Assembly: GCF_004794515.1 (NCBI RefSeq)
Contig: NZ_SSDF01000086.1
Coordinates: 1-44,318, forward strand
DNA length: 44,318 nt
Source: Microbacterium sp. A20
GTDB taxonomy: Bacteria > Actinomycetota > Actinomycetes > Actinomycetales > Microbacteriaceae
Direction of reading: 5' to 3'
Each line of letters begins with the position of its first letter. Within the stretch, counting starts at the first letter, position 1. Of this stretch, positions 22,201 through 31,363 are shown piece by piece. The notes under the pieces were generated by a model that had not been told where the DNA came from, ran no database searches, and saw only the letters and a program-made list of their open reading frames with translations. Position numbers and translations under genes: made by a program.

Positions 22201-23247
22201 CTACGCGGACTTCTCGGCGGACGCCGCCTCCTGTGCGGCGCGCAGCTCCGCGGTGGCGACCTTGACGTCGACCTCGGCGCGCTGCAGACGCCGCTGGACG
22301 AAGGTCGTCGCCGCGAAGCGGGCGTGCACCCGATCGGACTTCTCCTCCTCGGCTGTCACGATGTAGGCGCACGCGAACAGCATCACCTGCGCCGAGAAGT
22401 TCAACCAGATCAGCAGCGCGAGCAACGAAGCGAAGGATGCGAGAAGCGGGTTGCTGGTCGCTCCGCCCACGAAGAGTCCGGACAGCTCCTGCAGGACCAG
22501 CAGGCCCAGTGCGCCCAGCAGCGCTCCCGGCCAGAGCGAGCGTGCCGACGGGCGCACCCCGGAGAGCAGGAGGAAGACCCCGATGATGATCGCCGTGTCG
22601 AGGGCGAAGACGACGACGAGGGAGAGCAGGCGCACGGTCCAGGCCACGACCGGTGCGTCGGCGGGCAGGCCCAGCAGATCCGCGATCCACGAGACGCCCA
22701 GCTGCCCGGCGAAGGTGACGGCGGCGGAGAGCACGAACGCCAGGCCGATGCCGATGGCCAGCGCGAGGTTGCGGAGGATCACCCAGATCCAGAGGATGTC
22801 GGCCTGCACCGTGCCCGCGAGCACCCGCACGGCCGTGCGGAGCGATCCGATGGCGCCGAGTGCGGCGCCGACGAGGGCGATGAGCGAGATGATCCCGGCG
22901 AGCGACAGGGACGCCGGCGCCTGGAGGTCCTTCGTCTTGATCACGCCGTCCTCGCCGATGAGCCCGGGCACGGCCGACTGCACGGCGTCGATGATCGCCT
23001 GCCACGCCACCGGGTTCCCGGCGAGCCACAGAGCCGCGATCGAGAAGCCCAGCAGCACCCCCGCGAACACGCTGAAGAGGGCGCGGTAGGTGACGCTGTC
23101 GGCGAGCATCGGCCCGCGGCGCTCGGTGTACAGCAGCGCGGCGCGCACCGGCCGGCGCGCGAGTGCCCACGCGATGATCGGTCCGGTGATGCGCGGGATC
23201 AGTCCCGGACGCGCGGGGGAGTCCTTCGTCGTTTCAGTGTTCGCCAC
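22201..23247 (-). CDS. YihY/BrkB family membrane protein
   Basis: A 348-residue membrane protein with about six hydrophobic helices in the UPF0761/BrkB order. It has the family-typical pattern ADSVTYRALFSVFAGVLLGF near residue 50 and GIGLAFVLSAAVTFAG, then ALGLLVLQELSGLFV and SFASLLALLIWLNFSAQV late in the protein. The C-terminus is a cytoplasmic helix rich in Ala, Glu and Lys. Family members have been linked to transport and RNase-like names, but the function is not established. The start GTG 23247 follows TAGGGT by 6 nt (leaderless type). Confidence 0.85.
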   Translation of the reverse strand: MANTETTKDSPARPGLIPRITGPIIAWALARRPVRAALLYTERRGPMLADSVTYRALFSVFAGVLLGFSIAALWLAGNPVAWQAIIDAVQSAVPGLIGEDGVIKTKDLQAPASLSLAGIISLIALVGAALGAIGSLRTAVRVLAGTVQADILWIWVILRNLALAIGIGLAFVLSAAVTFAGQLGVSWIADLLGLPADAPVVAWTVRLLSLVVVFALDTAIIIGVFLLLSGVRPSARSLWPGALLGALGLLVLQELSGLFVGGATSNPLLASFASLLALLIWLNFSAQVMLFACAYIVTAEEEKSDRVHARFAATTFVQRRLQRAEVDVKVATAELRAAQEAASAEKSA

Positions 23248-23259
23248 GCCCCCACCCTA
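23248..23259 (-). promoter_or_regulatory. Leaderless-type promoter of the YihY gene
   Basis: On the minus strand TAGGGT (23259-23254) is followed by GGGGGC and the GTG start at 23247. There is no purine-rich site other than this G run, which is too close to the start. Confidence 0.55.
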
Positions 23260-23332
23260 GGAGGCTGAGACAGGCTGTTGCAGGGGCTTGACGCGGCGCG
23301 TCACCATGATCAGGGACACGCGGTCGGTGCCC

Positions 23333-23338
23333 TAGAAT
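23333..23338 (+). promoter_or_regulatory. -10 box upstream of lysA
   Basis: TAGAAT lies 58 nt before the lysA GTG start. A TTGACG at 23288 is too far away to pair with it (39 nt), so only the -10 element is supported. The 5' leader would be about 50 nt. Confidence 0.45.
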
Positions 23339-23395
23339 CGGGTCAACCTCGATGTGCGCGACCCCGCCCGAGATCCTTCCCACGATTGGTGATCA

Positions 23396-24814
23396 GTGCT
23401 TCTCCCTGCCGATTCGCTCGCTCCGGAATGGCTCGCTGTGCCCGATGACGCCAACGACCTCGCCGACGGCGTCTGGCCGGCGTCCGCGACCCGTGATGGC
23501 GACGGTGTGCTCGACATCGCCGGTGTCAGCGCCACCGCCCTCGCCCGCACCTACGGCACGCCGCTGCTCGTGCTCGATGAAGAAGAGGTACGCGGGCGAG
23601 CCCGGCGGTTCCGGCTCGCGTTCGATCGCGCCGCCGCCGACAACGGCACCACGGCTCAGGTGTACTACGCGGGCAAGGCGTTCCTGTGCACGACGGTCGC
23701 GCGCTGGGTGGTCGACGAAGGTCTGCGCGTCGACGTCTGCACGGGGGGAGAGCTGGCCGTCGCCCTCGCGGCCGGTGTGGCACCCGGGTCGCTGGGCTTC
23801 CACGGCAACAACAAGTCCGTCGCCGAGCTCGAGCGTGCCGTGGAGGTGGGCGTCGGGACGATCATCGTCGACAGTGCCATCGAGATCGAACGGCTCGCGG
23901 CGATCACCGCTCGCACCGGCGCGACGCAGCGGGTGCTGGTCCGCGTCATCAGCGGCGTGCACGCCGAGACCCACGACTTCCTCGCCACGGCTCATGAGGA
24001 CCAGAAGTTCGGGTTCCCGCTCCCGGAGGCCGAGACCGCCGTCGCCCGCATCCGCGAGATCCCGGGTCTGGTCTTCGCCGGACTGCACTGCCACATCGGT
24101 TCGCAGATCTTCGGCGTCGCCGGCTTCCGCGAGTCCGCATCCCGCGTGCTCGACCTGCACGCCACCCTGCTCGAAGGCGGTCCGGTGCCGCAGCTCAACC
24201 TCGGCGGTGGCTTCGGTATCGCCTACACGCGCGTGGACGACCCGACTCCGATCGAAGGACTCGCCGACGCGATCGTCACCTCGGTCGCGGAGGGCTGCGC
24301 TGCACGCGGCATCCCCGTTCCCGCCCTGTCGTTCGAGCCGGGTCGTGCCATCGTCGGCACCGCGGGCGTCACCATCTACGAGGTCGGCACCACCAAGGAC
24401 GTGACCGTGGCGACGGGCGCCGTGCGCCGATACGTGAGCGTCGACGGCGGCATGAGCGACAACGCGCGCCCCGCGCTGTACGGCGCCCAGTACTCGGCGC
24501 GCCTCGCCTCGCGCATCGGGTCCGGTGAGCCTCGACTCAGCCGGGTCGTCGGCAAGCACTGCGAATCCGGCGACATCGTGGTCGACCACGAATACCTGCC
24601 CGAAGATCTGGTGCCCGGCGACCTGCTCGCCGTGCCGACCACCGGTGCCTACTGCGTGCCGTTGGCGAGCAACTACAACCATGTACCGCGTCCGCCCGTG
24701 GTCGCCGTGCGCGATGGACGATCGACGGTCATCGTCCGAGGCGAGACCGTCGACGACGTGCTGGCCCGTGACGCGGGCATCGACGGGGCGAACGCCCCCG
24801 AGGGAGAACAATGA
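23396..24814 (+). CDS. lysA: Diaminopimelate decarboxylase
   Basis: A 472-residue PLP enzyme that makes L-lysine from meso-diaminopimelate, the last step of lysine synthesis. It has the PLP lysine in YYAGKAFLC (Lys94), the Gly-rich phosphate loop in LNLGGGFGIAY, EPGRAIVG, and the catalytic Cys in HCESGD (Cys389). The frame has a TGA at 23390-23392, so GTG 23396 is the first possible start. It has only a weak site. The gene is followed closely by hom and thrB, which share the aspartate pathway, suggesting one operon. Confidence 0.95.
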   Translation: MLLPADSLAPEWLAVPDDANDLADGVWPASATRDGDGVLDIAGVSATALARTYGTPLLVLDEEEVRGRARRFRLAFDRAAADNGTTAQVYYAGKAFLCTTVARWVVDEGLRVDVCTGGELAVALAAGVAPGSLGFHGNNKSVAELERAVEVGVGTIIVDSAIEIERLAAITARTGATQRVLVRVISGVHAETHDFLATAHEDQKFGFPLPEAETAVARIREIPGLVFAGLHCHIGSQIFGVAGFRESASRVLDLHATLLEGGPVPQLNLGGGFGIAYTRVDDPTPIEGLADAIVTSVAEGCAARGIPVPALSFEPGRAIVGTAGVTIYEVGTTKDVTVATGAVRRYVSVDGGMSDNARPALYGAQYSARLASRIGSGEPRLSRVVGKHCESGDIVVDHEYLPEDLVPGDLLAVPTTGAYCVPLASNYNHVPRPPVVAVRDGRSTVIVRGETVDDVLARDAGIDGANAPEGEQ

Positions 24815-24835
24815 CCCACCTCCGAAGGAGCAACC

Positions 24836-26140
24836 ATGACTGAATACCGACGACTTCGTGTGGCACTGCTGGGTGCCGGAGCGGTCGGGTCGCAGGTCGC
24901 GGCGCTCCTGCTGCGCCACGGCGACGAACTGGCCGACCGTGCCGGTGCGGAACTGGAGCTCGCCGGCATCGCGGTGCGCGACGTGGATGCGCCGCGTGAC
25001 GTCGATCTCCCCAAGGAGCTCTTCACCACCGACGCGGAGTCGCTGATCCTGGGCGCCGACATCGTGATCGAGCTGATCGGCGGCATCGAGCCCGCCCGCA
25101 CCAGCATCCTGCAGGCGATCGGCTCAGGTGCCGACGTCGTCACGGCCAACAAGGCGCTGCTCGCCACGCACGGCCCTGAGCTGTTCGAGGCCGCCGATCG
25201 CGTGGGCGCATCCGTCTACTACGAAGCCGCGGCCGCCGGTGCGATCCCGATCATCCGGCCACTGCGCGACTCGCTCGCCGGCGACCGGGTCGTGCGCATC
25301 ATGGGCATCGTGAACGGCACGACGAACTACATCCTGGACCGGATGGACTCCGAGGGCGCCGACTTCGCCGACGTGCTCGCCGATGCGCAGCGTCTGGGAT
25401 ACGCCGAGGCCGACCCGACCGCCGACGTGGAGGGCTACGACGCCGCGCAGAAGGCCGCCATCCTCGCGAGCCTCGCATTCCACACGGCCGTGCCGCTCGA
25501 AGCCGTCTACCGCGAGGGCATCACCTCGATCACGCCGTCCATGATCGAGGAGGCTCGCGCTGCGGGTTTCGTCATCAAGCTGCTCGCGGTGTGCGAGCGC
25601 ATCGAGGCCAACGGCGCCGAGTCGATCTCGGTGCGCGTCTACCCGGCACTCGTGCCGAACTCGCACCCCCTCGCATCCGTGCACGGCGCCAACAACGCCG
25701 TCTTCGTCGAGGCGGAGGCCGCCGGATCCCTGATGTTCTACGGCGCGGGAGCAGGTGGCGTCCAGACCGCCTCGGCCGTGCTGGGTGACGTCGTCTCCGC
25801 CGCTCGCCGTCACATCGCCGGGGGCGTCGGAGTGGGAGAGTCGACCAGGGCCAACCTTCCGGTCGTCCCGATCGGACACGTCACCACCCGCTACCAGATC
25901 ACGCTCGAGGTCGCGGATGCGCCGGGCGTGCTCGCCACGGTCGCCGGAATCCTCAGCGACGGCGGAGTCTCCGTCGCGACGGTCGTGCAGACCGTCGAGG
26001 GCGAAGACGAGCCGACCGCCCGTCTGATCATCGGCACGCACCGCGCGACCGAGCAGGCGCTCAGTGCCACCGTCGACGCTCTCGCCGACAGCACGGTCGT
26101 CGCCCGGGTCGTCTCGGTGCTCCGGGTGGAAGGCGAGTGA
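24836..26140 (+). CDS. hom: Homoserine dehydrogenase
   Basis: A 434-residue enzyme reducing aspartate semialdehyde to homoserine on the threonine/methionine branch. N-terminal NAD(P)-binding motif GAGAVGSQVAALLL (residues 9-22). The central catalytic region contains EAAAAGAIPIIRPLRDSL, NGTTNYIL and YAEADPTADVEGYDAAQK. The C-terminal ACT domain (ITLEVADAPGVLATVAGIL) indicates feedback control by threonine. ATG 24836 is 7 nt after GAAGGAG. It is 21 nt after lysA and overlaps thrB or ends just before it. Confidence 0.97.
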   Translation: MTEYRRLRVALLGAGAVGSQVAALLLRHGDELADRAGAELELAGIAVRDVDAPRDVDLPKELFTTDAESLILGADIVIELIGGIEPARTSILQAIGSGADVVTANKALLATHGPELFEAADRVGASVYYEAAAAGAIPIIRPLRDSLAGDRVVRIMGIVNGTTNYILDRMDSEGADFADVLADAQRLGYAEADPTADVEGYDAAQKAAILASLAFHTAVPLEAVYREGITSITPSMIEEARAAGFVIKLLAVCERIEANGAESISVRVYPALVPNSHPLASVHGANNAVFVEAEAAGSLMFYGAGAGGVQTASAVLGDVVSAARRHIAGGVGVGESTRANLPVVPIGHVTTRYQITLEVADAPGVLATVAGILSDGGVSVATVVQTVEGEDEPTARLIIGTHRATEQALSATVDALADSTVVARVVSVLRVEGE

Positions 26141-26142
26141 CG

Positions 26143-27105
26143 ATGGCGTCAGCCCTCGCCCCCGTCGAGGGCAATCCGGTGGAAGACCGCACCGTCGAGG
26201 TTCGGGTGCCGGCCACGAGCGCGAACCTCGGCCCCGGCTTCGACACGCTCGGCCTGGCGCTCAGCATCTACGACACCCTGCAGGTCACGGCGCTGCCGGC
26301 CGGTCAGCTCGAGATCGAGGTGACCGGCTCGGGTGCGGCCGAGATTCCGCGCGATGAGTCGAACCTCATCGTCCGCACGATCGCGTACGTCTTCGCCGAT
26401 GCGGGTCGCCCCGCCCCGGGTCTGCGCATCATCGCGGAGAACGGCGTCCCGCATGGCCGCGGACTGGGCTCATCGGGTGCCGCCGTCGCCGCCGGAGTTC
26501 TCGCCGCGAAGGGACTGCTCGCCGGCGACGTCGAGATCGGCGACGCCGACCTCCTTCGTCTCGCCACCGAGCTGGAGGGCCACCCCGACAACGTGGCTCC
26601 GGCGCTTTTCGGCGGGCTGACGATCGCCTGGATGGGGGAGCGCGGGCCCCAGCATAAGAAGCTGCTCGTGCACCGCGGCGTCTCGCCCCTCGTGCTCGTC
26701 CCCGCCTACACGATGTCGACCTCGCAGGCGCGTTCGCTGCAGCCTCCGCACGTCTCGACTGCGGATGCGGTGTTCAACGTCTCGCGCTCCGCGCTGCTGA
26801 TCGCGGCCCTGATGCAGAGTCCGGAACTGCTCCTCGACGCGACCGCCGACCGCCTCCATCAGGACTATCGCGCCGAGGCGATGCCCGAGACGCAGCGGCT
26901 CGTGCAGGCGCTGCGCAAGGCGGGCTTCGCAGCCGTCGTCTCCGGTGCCGGTCCCAGTGTGCTCGTGCTGGCCGACGGGCCGGGCAGCCGCCAGGACGCG
27001 GTGGAGCTGGCTGATCGAGTCACCGACACCCCGTGGGAGGCGCTCCTGCTCGCAGTCGACGTGCGTGGTGGTACAGTGGGGACTCGAGCGGAGGGCTCCA
27101 CGTAA
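26143..27105 (+). CDS. thrB: Homoserine kinase
   Basis: A 320-residue GHMP kinase that phosphorylates homoserine. It has the ATP-binding loop [15 protein letters not shown] (residues 104-118), an N-terminal PATSANLGPGFDTLGLAL motif, and a C-terminal GAGPSVLVLAD motif near residue 270. ATG 26143 sits 9 nt after GGAAGG, whereas GTG 26137 overlaps the hom stop but is only 3 nt from that site. The threonine synthase gene is not in this window. TACAGT at 27072, inside the end of this gene, may be the -10 box for rho. Confidence 0.95.
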   Translation: MASALAPVEGNPVEDRTVEVRVPATSANLGPGFDTLGLALSIYDTLQVTALPAGQLEIEVTGSGAAEIPRDESNLIVRTIAYVFADAGRPAPGLRIIAENGVPHGRGLGSSGAAVAAGVLAAKGLLAGDVEIGDADLLRLATELEGHPDNVAPALFGGLTIAWMGERGPQHKKLLVHRGVSPLVLVPAYTMSTSQARSLQPPHVSTADAVFNVSRSALLIAALMQSPELLLDATADRLHQDYRAEAMPETQRLVQALRKAGFAAVVSGAGPSVLVLADGPGSRQDAVELADRVTDTPWEALLLAVDVRGGTVGTRAEGST

Positions 27106-27269
27106 CTACGTGAATCTGGCCCCATTGCAACTCTTGCAAGACCCGCACGCAAATCCCTGTGGCACAAGTGCCGAGGCTGGCTGGCGCCGAGCGTCAGCCC
27201 GTGCGATCGCGCGCAGCACCCGTTGTGTGCGTTCAACGCTCATTCCCCATGACATATAAGGGAGTACTC
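27106..27269 (+). promoter_or_regulatory. Leader region of rho
   Basis: A 164-nt gap between thrB and rho without a gene. TACAGT at 27072-27077 is a likely -10 box, giving a leader of about 185 nt. The leader starts near a small palindrome (CACGTA, AC, TACGTG at 27099-27112) and contains several short inverted repeats. Long structured leaders are known for rho genes in other bacteria, where Rho controls its own transcription. The same control here is only a possibility. Confidence 0.5.
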
Positions 27270-29237
27270 GTGGAGAACCTCTCCGAGACCCAGAACGACC
27301 AGTCCGCTTCGGTGTCCGAAGCCCCCGCGACCGAGGCTGCACCGGCGCGCAAGCGCGCACCGCGTCGTGCCAGCACCGCCACGGCGGCGGCGAAGGCCGA
27401 GAAGGCCGAGGCGGCGAAGGCCGAGAAGGCGGAAGCCGCGCCGAAGGCAGAGTCCGAGCCGAAGACCGCATCGGCGCCCGCTGAGGCATCGGCGGAGCCC
27501 GCGGAGGCCGCGCCCAAGGCGAAGGCACCGCGTCGCAGCCGTGCGAAGAAGGCGGATGCCGAGGCGCCGACCGCGGAAGCCGCTCCGGCAGAGGCACCCG
27601 CCGCAGATGCCGCTCCGGCAGAAGCTCCGGCGGAGTCGGCGCCCAAGTCGACCGGCCGCGGACGCCGTGGCGCCCAGAAGACGGCAGCCCCCGAGGCCGA
27701 AGCCGCAGATGCGGCCCCCGCGGCGGATGCCGCTTCTGAGACAGCTCCCGCCGAGCCGGCCCAGAACGGCAACGCTCGGGGCCGCAACGCGCAGAACAAC
27801 AACGCGCAGAACAACAACGCGCAGAACAATAACGCGCAGAACAACGACAACGACGACGACTCCGAGGGCGGCGAGGAGCAGGGCGGCCGTGGTCGCAACC
27901 GCAACCGCAGCCGCAACCGTGGCCGTGGCCAGAACGGTGCCGCGCAGGAGCAGCAGGCTCAGCCCGCCGACGATGACCAGTCCGGTGGCAACAACCGCAA
28001 CCGTCAGCGCAACAAGCGTCGCAGCGGTGTCCCGACCGACGAGTTCGACACCGAGATCGGCGAGGACGACGTCCTCATCCCGATCGCCGGCATCCTCGAC
28101 GTCCTCGACAACTACGCCTTCGTGCGTACCACCGGCTACCTCGCCGGTCCCAGCGACGTGTACGTCTCGCTCGGCCAGGTGAAGAAGTACAACCTCCGCA
28201 AGGGTGACGCCGTCGTCGGCTCGATCAAGCAGCCTCGCGAGGGCGAGCAGCAGGGCCGCCAGAAGTACAACGCGCTGGTCAAGGTCGACTCGATCAACGG
28301 CCTGTCGGTGGACGACGCGGCAACCCGCGTGGAGTTCGGCAAGCTCACCCCGCTGTACCCGCAGGAGCGTCTGCGCCTGGAGACGGCCCCCGAGAAGCTG
28401 ACCCAGCGCATCATCGACCTGGTCGCCCCGGTCGGCAAGGGCCAGCGCGGCCTCATCGTCGCACCGCCCAAGGCCGGCAAGACGATCGTCCTGCAGCAGA
28501 TCGCGAACGCGATCGCGCAGAACAACCCCGAGGTCCACCTCATGGTCGTGCTCGTCGACGAGCGCCCCGAAGAGGTCACCGACATGGAGCGCTCGGTCAA
28601 GGGCGAGGTCATCGCCTCGACGTTCGACCGTCCCGCCGAAGACCACACCACGGTCGCCGAGCTCGCCATCGAGCGTGCGAAGCGCCTGGTCGAGCTCGGT
28701 CGCGACGTCGTCGTGCTGCTCGACTCGATCACCCGCCTCGGCCGCGCGTACAACCTGGCTGCCCCGGCGTCCGGTCGCGTGCTCACCGGTGGCGTCGACG
28801 CGTCGGCGCTGTACCCGCCCAAGCGGTTCTTCGGTGCGGCGCGCAACATCGAGAACGGCGGATCCCTCACGATCCTCGCCACGGCGCTGGTGGAGACCGG
28901 CTCCAAGATGGACGAGGTCATCTTCGAGGAGTTCAAGGGCACCGGCAACAGCGAGCTGCGCCTGTCCCGCGCCCTCGCCGACAAGCGCATCTTCCCGGCG
29001 GTCGACGTGAACGCGTCGAGCACCCGTCGCGAAGAGATGCTGCTCTCGGCCGACGAGGTCAAGATCACGTGGAAGCTGCGTCGCGCTCTCGCGGGCCTGG
29101 ACCAGCAGCAGGCTCTCGAGGTCGTCCTCGGCAAGCTCAAGGAGACCAACTCGAACGTCGAGTTCCTCGTGCAGATGCAGAAGTCGATCCCGACGCTTCC
29201 CTCGGGTGCGCACGGGCACGACAACAACATCCGCTGA
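27270..29237 (+). CDS. rho: Transcription termination factor Rho
   Basis: A 655-residue hexameric RNA-dependent ATPase that ends transcription. The first 265 residues are a low-complexity extension: Ala/Lys/Glu/Pro-rich to about 170, then four AQNNN-type repeats, then an Arg/Asn/Gly-rich RNA-binding stretch (GRGRNRNRSRNRGRGQN). The conserved core has the cold-shock-like RNA-binding domain (VLDNYAFVRTTGYLAG), Walker A PPKAGKT (401-405), and the Q-loop and R-loop region (SSTRREEML). GTG 27270 is used since AAGGGAG lies 5 nt upstream; ATG 27249 is in frame but lacks a site. Actinobacterial Rho proteins commonly carry such extensions. Confidence 0.95.
   Translation: MENLSETQNDQSASVSEAPATEAAPARKRAPRRASTATAAAKAEKAEAAKAEKAEAAPKAESEPKTASAPAEASAEPAEAAPKAKAPRRSRAKKADAEAPTAEAAPAEAPAADAAPAEAPAESAPKSTGRGRRGAQKTAAPEAEAADAAPAADAASETAPAEPAQNGNARGRNAQNNNAQNNNAQNNNAQNNDNDDDSEGGEEQGGRGRNRNRSRNRGRGQNGAAQEQQAQPADDDQSGGNNRNRQRNKRRSGVPTDEFDTEIGEDDVLIPIAGILDVLDNYAFVRTTGYLAGPSDVYVSLGQVKKYNLRKGDAVVGSIKQPREGEQQGRQKYNALVKVDSINGLSVDDAATRVEFGKLTPLYPQERLRLETAPEKLTQRIIDLVAPVGKGQRGLIVAPPKAGKTIVLQQIANAIAQNNPEVHLMVVLVDERPEEVTDMERSVKGEVIASTFDRPAEDHTTVAELAIERAKRLVELGRDVVVLLDSITRLGRAYNLAAPASGRVLTGGVDASALYPPKRFFGAARNIENGGSLTILATALVETGSKMDEVIFEEFKGTGNSELRLSRALADKRIFPAVDVNASSTRREEMLLSADEVKITWKLRRALAGLDQQQALEVVLGKLKETNSNVEFLVQMQKSIPTLPSGAHGHDNNIR
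27786..27845 (+). repeat. 15-bp tandem repeat encoding Asn/Gln-rich units of Rho
   Basis: Four units of AACGCGCAGAACAAC (one base differs in the third) run without gaps and encode NAQNN repeats. This part of the Rho extension is Asn/Gln-rich and lacks charge, unlike the flanking segments. Confidence 0.9.
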
Positions 29238-29248
29238 GCGGCTGAGCC

Positions 29249-30328
29249 GTGTTCGAGTCCGTCCAGACTCTGATCGACGAGCATCGCCGGGTGCAGGAGG
29301 AGCTCTCCGACCCGGCGGTGCACGCCGACGCCGCCCGCGCGAAGCGCGTCAACCGCCGCTACGCCGAGCTGTCCCGCATCGTCGCCGCGTACGAGGCTTG
29401 GATCGCCGCGACCGATGATCTGGAGACCGCGCGCGAGTTCGCGCGGGAGGACGAGTCGATCGCGGCCGAGATCCCGGCGATGGAAGAGGAGCTGCAGACC
29501 GCACAGGAACGGCTGCGGCGTCTGCTCATCCCGCGCGATCCGGACGATGCTCGCGACGTGATCATGGAGATCAAGGCGGGGGAGGGCGGTGCGGAATCCG
29601 CGCTGTTCGCCGCCGACCTGCTGCGCATGTACATCCAGTACGCGGCGTCCAAGGGCTGGAAGACCGAGCTGCTCGAGCGGAACGAGTCCGACCTCGGCGG
29701 CTACAAGGATGTTCAGGTCGCCATCAAGGGATCGTCCTCCGACCCCGCCCAGGGCGTGTGGGCGCATCTGAAGTACGAGGGCGGCGTGCACCGCGTGCAG
29801 CGCGTTCCGGCGACCGAGTCGCAGGGGCGCATCCACACGTCGACCACCGGCGTGCTGGTCTTCCCCGAGGTCGACGAGCCCGAAGAGATCCACATCGACC
29901 AGAACGACCTCAAGATCGACGTGTTCCGCTCCTCCGGTCCCGGCGGTCAGTCCGTGAACACGACCGACTCCGCGGTGCGCATCACCCACGTGCCGACCGG
30001 CATCGTCGTGTCGATGCAGAACGAGAAGTCCCAGCTGCAGAACCGTGAGGCCGGCATGCGCGTGCTGCGCGCCCGTCTGCTCGCGCGCCAGCAGGAGGAG
30101 CTGGATGCCGCGGCTTCCGATGCCCGTCGGTCGCAGATCCGCGGCATGGACCGTTCGGAGCGCATCCGCACCTACAACTTCCCCGAGAACCGCATCGCGG
30201 ATCACCGCACCGGCTTCAAGGCGTACAACCTCGATCAGGTCATGGACGGAGCGCTCGACCCGTTGATCGAGAGCGCGATCACGGCGGACGAGGAAGCGCG
30301 GCTCGCCGCGGTCGGCTCCGACTCCTGA
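29249..30328 (+). CDS. prfA: Peptide chain release factor 1
   Basis: A 359-residue class I release factor for UAA and UAG. It has the RF1-type codon-reading motif PAT within [14 protein letters not shown] and the catalytic GGQ at 232-234 in [18 protein letters not shown]. The N-terminal helical domain and C-terminal end ([15 protein letters not shown]) are complete. GTG 29249 lies 11 nt after rho, suggesting co-transcription. The methyltransferase that modifies its GGQ glutamine, PrmC, is 2 kb downstream instead of adjacent. Confidence 0.97.
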   Translation: MFESVQTLIDEHRRVQEELSDPAVHADAARAKRVNRRYAELSRIVAAYEAWIAATDDLETAREFAREDESIAAEIPAMEEELQTAQERLRRLLIPRDPDDARDVIMEIKAGEGGAESALFAADLLRMYIQYAASKGWKTELLERNESDLGGYKDVQVAIKGSSSDPAQGVWAHLKYEGGVHRVQRVPATESQGRIHTSTTGVLVFPEVDEPEEIHIDQNDLKIDVFRSSGPGGQSVNTTDSAVRITHVPTGIVVSMQNEKSQLQNREAGMRVLRARLLARQQEELDAAASDARRSQIRGMDRSERIRTYNFPENRIADHRTGFKAYNLDQVMDGALDPLIESAITADEEARLAAVGSDS

Positions 30329-30344
30329 CGCGCCACGCGAACGC

Positions 30345-30356
30345 TATGATCGGGCC
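30345..30356 (+). promoter_or_regulatory. Leaderless-type promoter of the small membrane protein
   Basis: TATGAT (30345-30350) is followed by CGGGCC and the GTG start at 30357, a 6-nt spacing without a ribosome binding site. Confidence 0.6.
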
Positions 30357-30764
30357 GTGATCACACTTCTGTTCCGCGGTCTGATGTATGTCGTGTCGGC
30401 CGGTCTCGGCCTGATCGCCGCCGACCTCGCCCTCGACGGTTTCCAGATCGAGTGGGACAAGTGGTGGGGCTTCGTCGTCTGCATCCTGATCTTCGCGATC
30501 CTGCAGAGCGTGCTCGCGCCGTGGGTGGGCAAGATGGCCACGCGATATGCCCCCGTGCTCATGGGCGGCATCGGCATCTTCTCGACGCTGATCTCGCTCA
30601 TCATCGTGGTGCTGCTGCCCATCGGCGGACTGCGCATCACCGACCTCACCGGCTGGCTTCTCGGCTCGGTGATCGTCTGGCTCATCACCGCGCTCGGCAG
30701 CGTGCTGCTTCCTCTGATCTTCCTGCGCAAGAAGGTCGAGGCGGTCAAGACCAAGCGGCGCTGA
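30357..30764 (+). CDS. Membrane protein of the phage-holin-4-2-like superfamily
   Basis: A 135-residue protein with four hydrophobic helices (YVVSAGLGLIAADLAL, WGFVVCILIFAILQSVL, GIFSTLISLIIVVLLPI, LLGSVIVWLITALGSVLLPL) and a basic end. It resembles chromosomal small membrane proteins often annotated as phage holin family, which are usually not phage-derived. Function unknown. It follows prfA by 28 nt and converges with cysE. A leaderless-type promoter precedes the GTG start. Confidence 0.75.
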   Translation: MITLLFRGLMYVVSAGLGLIAADLALDGFQIEWDKWWGFVVCILIFAILQSVLAPWVGKMATRYAPVLMGGIGIFSTLISLIIVVLLPIGGLRITDLTGWLLGSVIVWLITALGSVLLPLIFLRKKVEAVKTKRR

Positions 30765-30785
30765 GCCCCTCGGTCTCGCCGACGC

Positions 30786-31355
30786 TCAGATCGCGTAGTC
30801 CGGCGCGGTGAGCAGCGCTCTGGTGTCCTCGCCGGTGTGGCGCTGACGCGGCTTCGCGGGAACCCCGACGAGGATGCTGTCGGCCGGTGCATCGCGGGTG
30901 ACGACGGCATTCGCTCCGACGACGGAGTGAGCGCCGATGGTCACGGGGCCCAGGATCTTCGCGCCGGCACCGACCGCGACCCCGTCGCCGAGTGTCGGGT
31001 GGCGTTTGCCGGAGGTGCGCGTCCGTCCGCCCAGAGTCACACCGTGGTAGAGCATCACATCGTCGCCGATCACGCTGGTCTCGCCGATCACCACTCCCAT
31101 CCCGTGATCGATGAAGAACCGGCGACCGATCCGCGCGCCGGGATGGATCTCGATCCCGGTCAGCCAGCGCGACAACTGCGAGCCCGCGCGCGCGAGCAAC
31201 CGCAGCCGGCGTCGCCAGAGCGCGTGCGACACGCGGTGCGCCCAGATGGCGTGGAGCCCCGGATACAGCAGAGCGACCTCGGCACTGCTGCGCGCGGCGG
31301 GGTCACGAAGGCGAGCCGCCGCGACGTCCTCGCGCATCCGCCCGATCATGCCCAT
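30786..31355 (-). CDS. cysE: Serine O-acetyltransferase
   Basis: A 189-residue enzyme that makes O-acetylserine for cysteine synthesis. It has a left-handed beta-helix of hexapeptide repeats ([55 protein letters not shown]) and the active-site His in FIDHGMG. It is shorter than enterobacterial CysE because it lacks the long N-terminal region, as in the EpsC/actinobacterial type. It starts 8 nt after cysK and converges with the membrane protein gene. The pair forms the cysteine operon. Confidence 0.95.
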   Translation of the reverse strand: MGMIGRMREDVAAARLRDPAARSSAEVALLYPGLHAIWAHRVSHALWRRRLRLLARAGSQLSRWLTGIEIHPGARIGRRFFIDHGMGVVIGETSVIGDDVMLYHGVTLGGRTRTSGKRHPTLGDGVAVGAGAKILGPVTIGAHSVVGANAVVTRDAPADSILVGVPAKPRQRHTGEDTRALLTAPDYAI

Positions 31356-31363
31356 CGAAACCC

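Noticed and set aside
23288..23338. TTGACG and TAGAAT as one promoter for lysA
   Set aside because: The 39-nt gap is far from the normal 16-18 nt. Only the -10 box is retained.
23352..24404. A 350-codon plus-strand frame starting at ATG 23352 within the lysA leader
   Set aside because: It overlaps lysA in another frame and continues through it without domain similarity. It does not end early, so it is not a leader peptide either.
27240..29219. A 659-codon minus-strand open frame opposite rho
   Set aside because: It mirrors the rho codons in a high-GC sequence, is Leu/Arg/Asp-repetitive, and has no start site or motif. Rho on the plus strand is certain.
30357..30764. Membrane protein resembling phage holins as a sign of a second prophage
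   Set aside because: Neighbours are core host genes, and proteins with this annotation are usually chromosomal. The lysis holin candidate is at 10085-10453.
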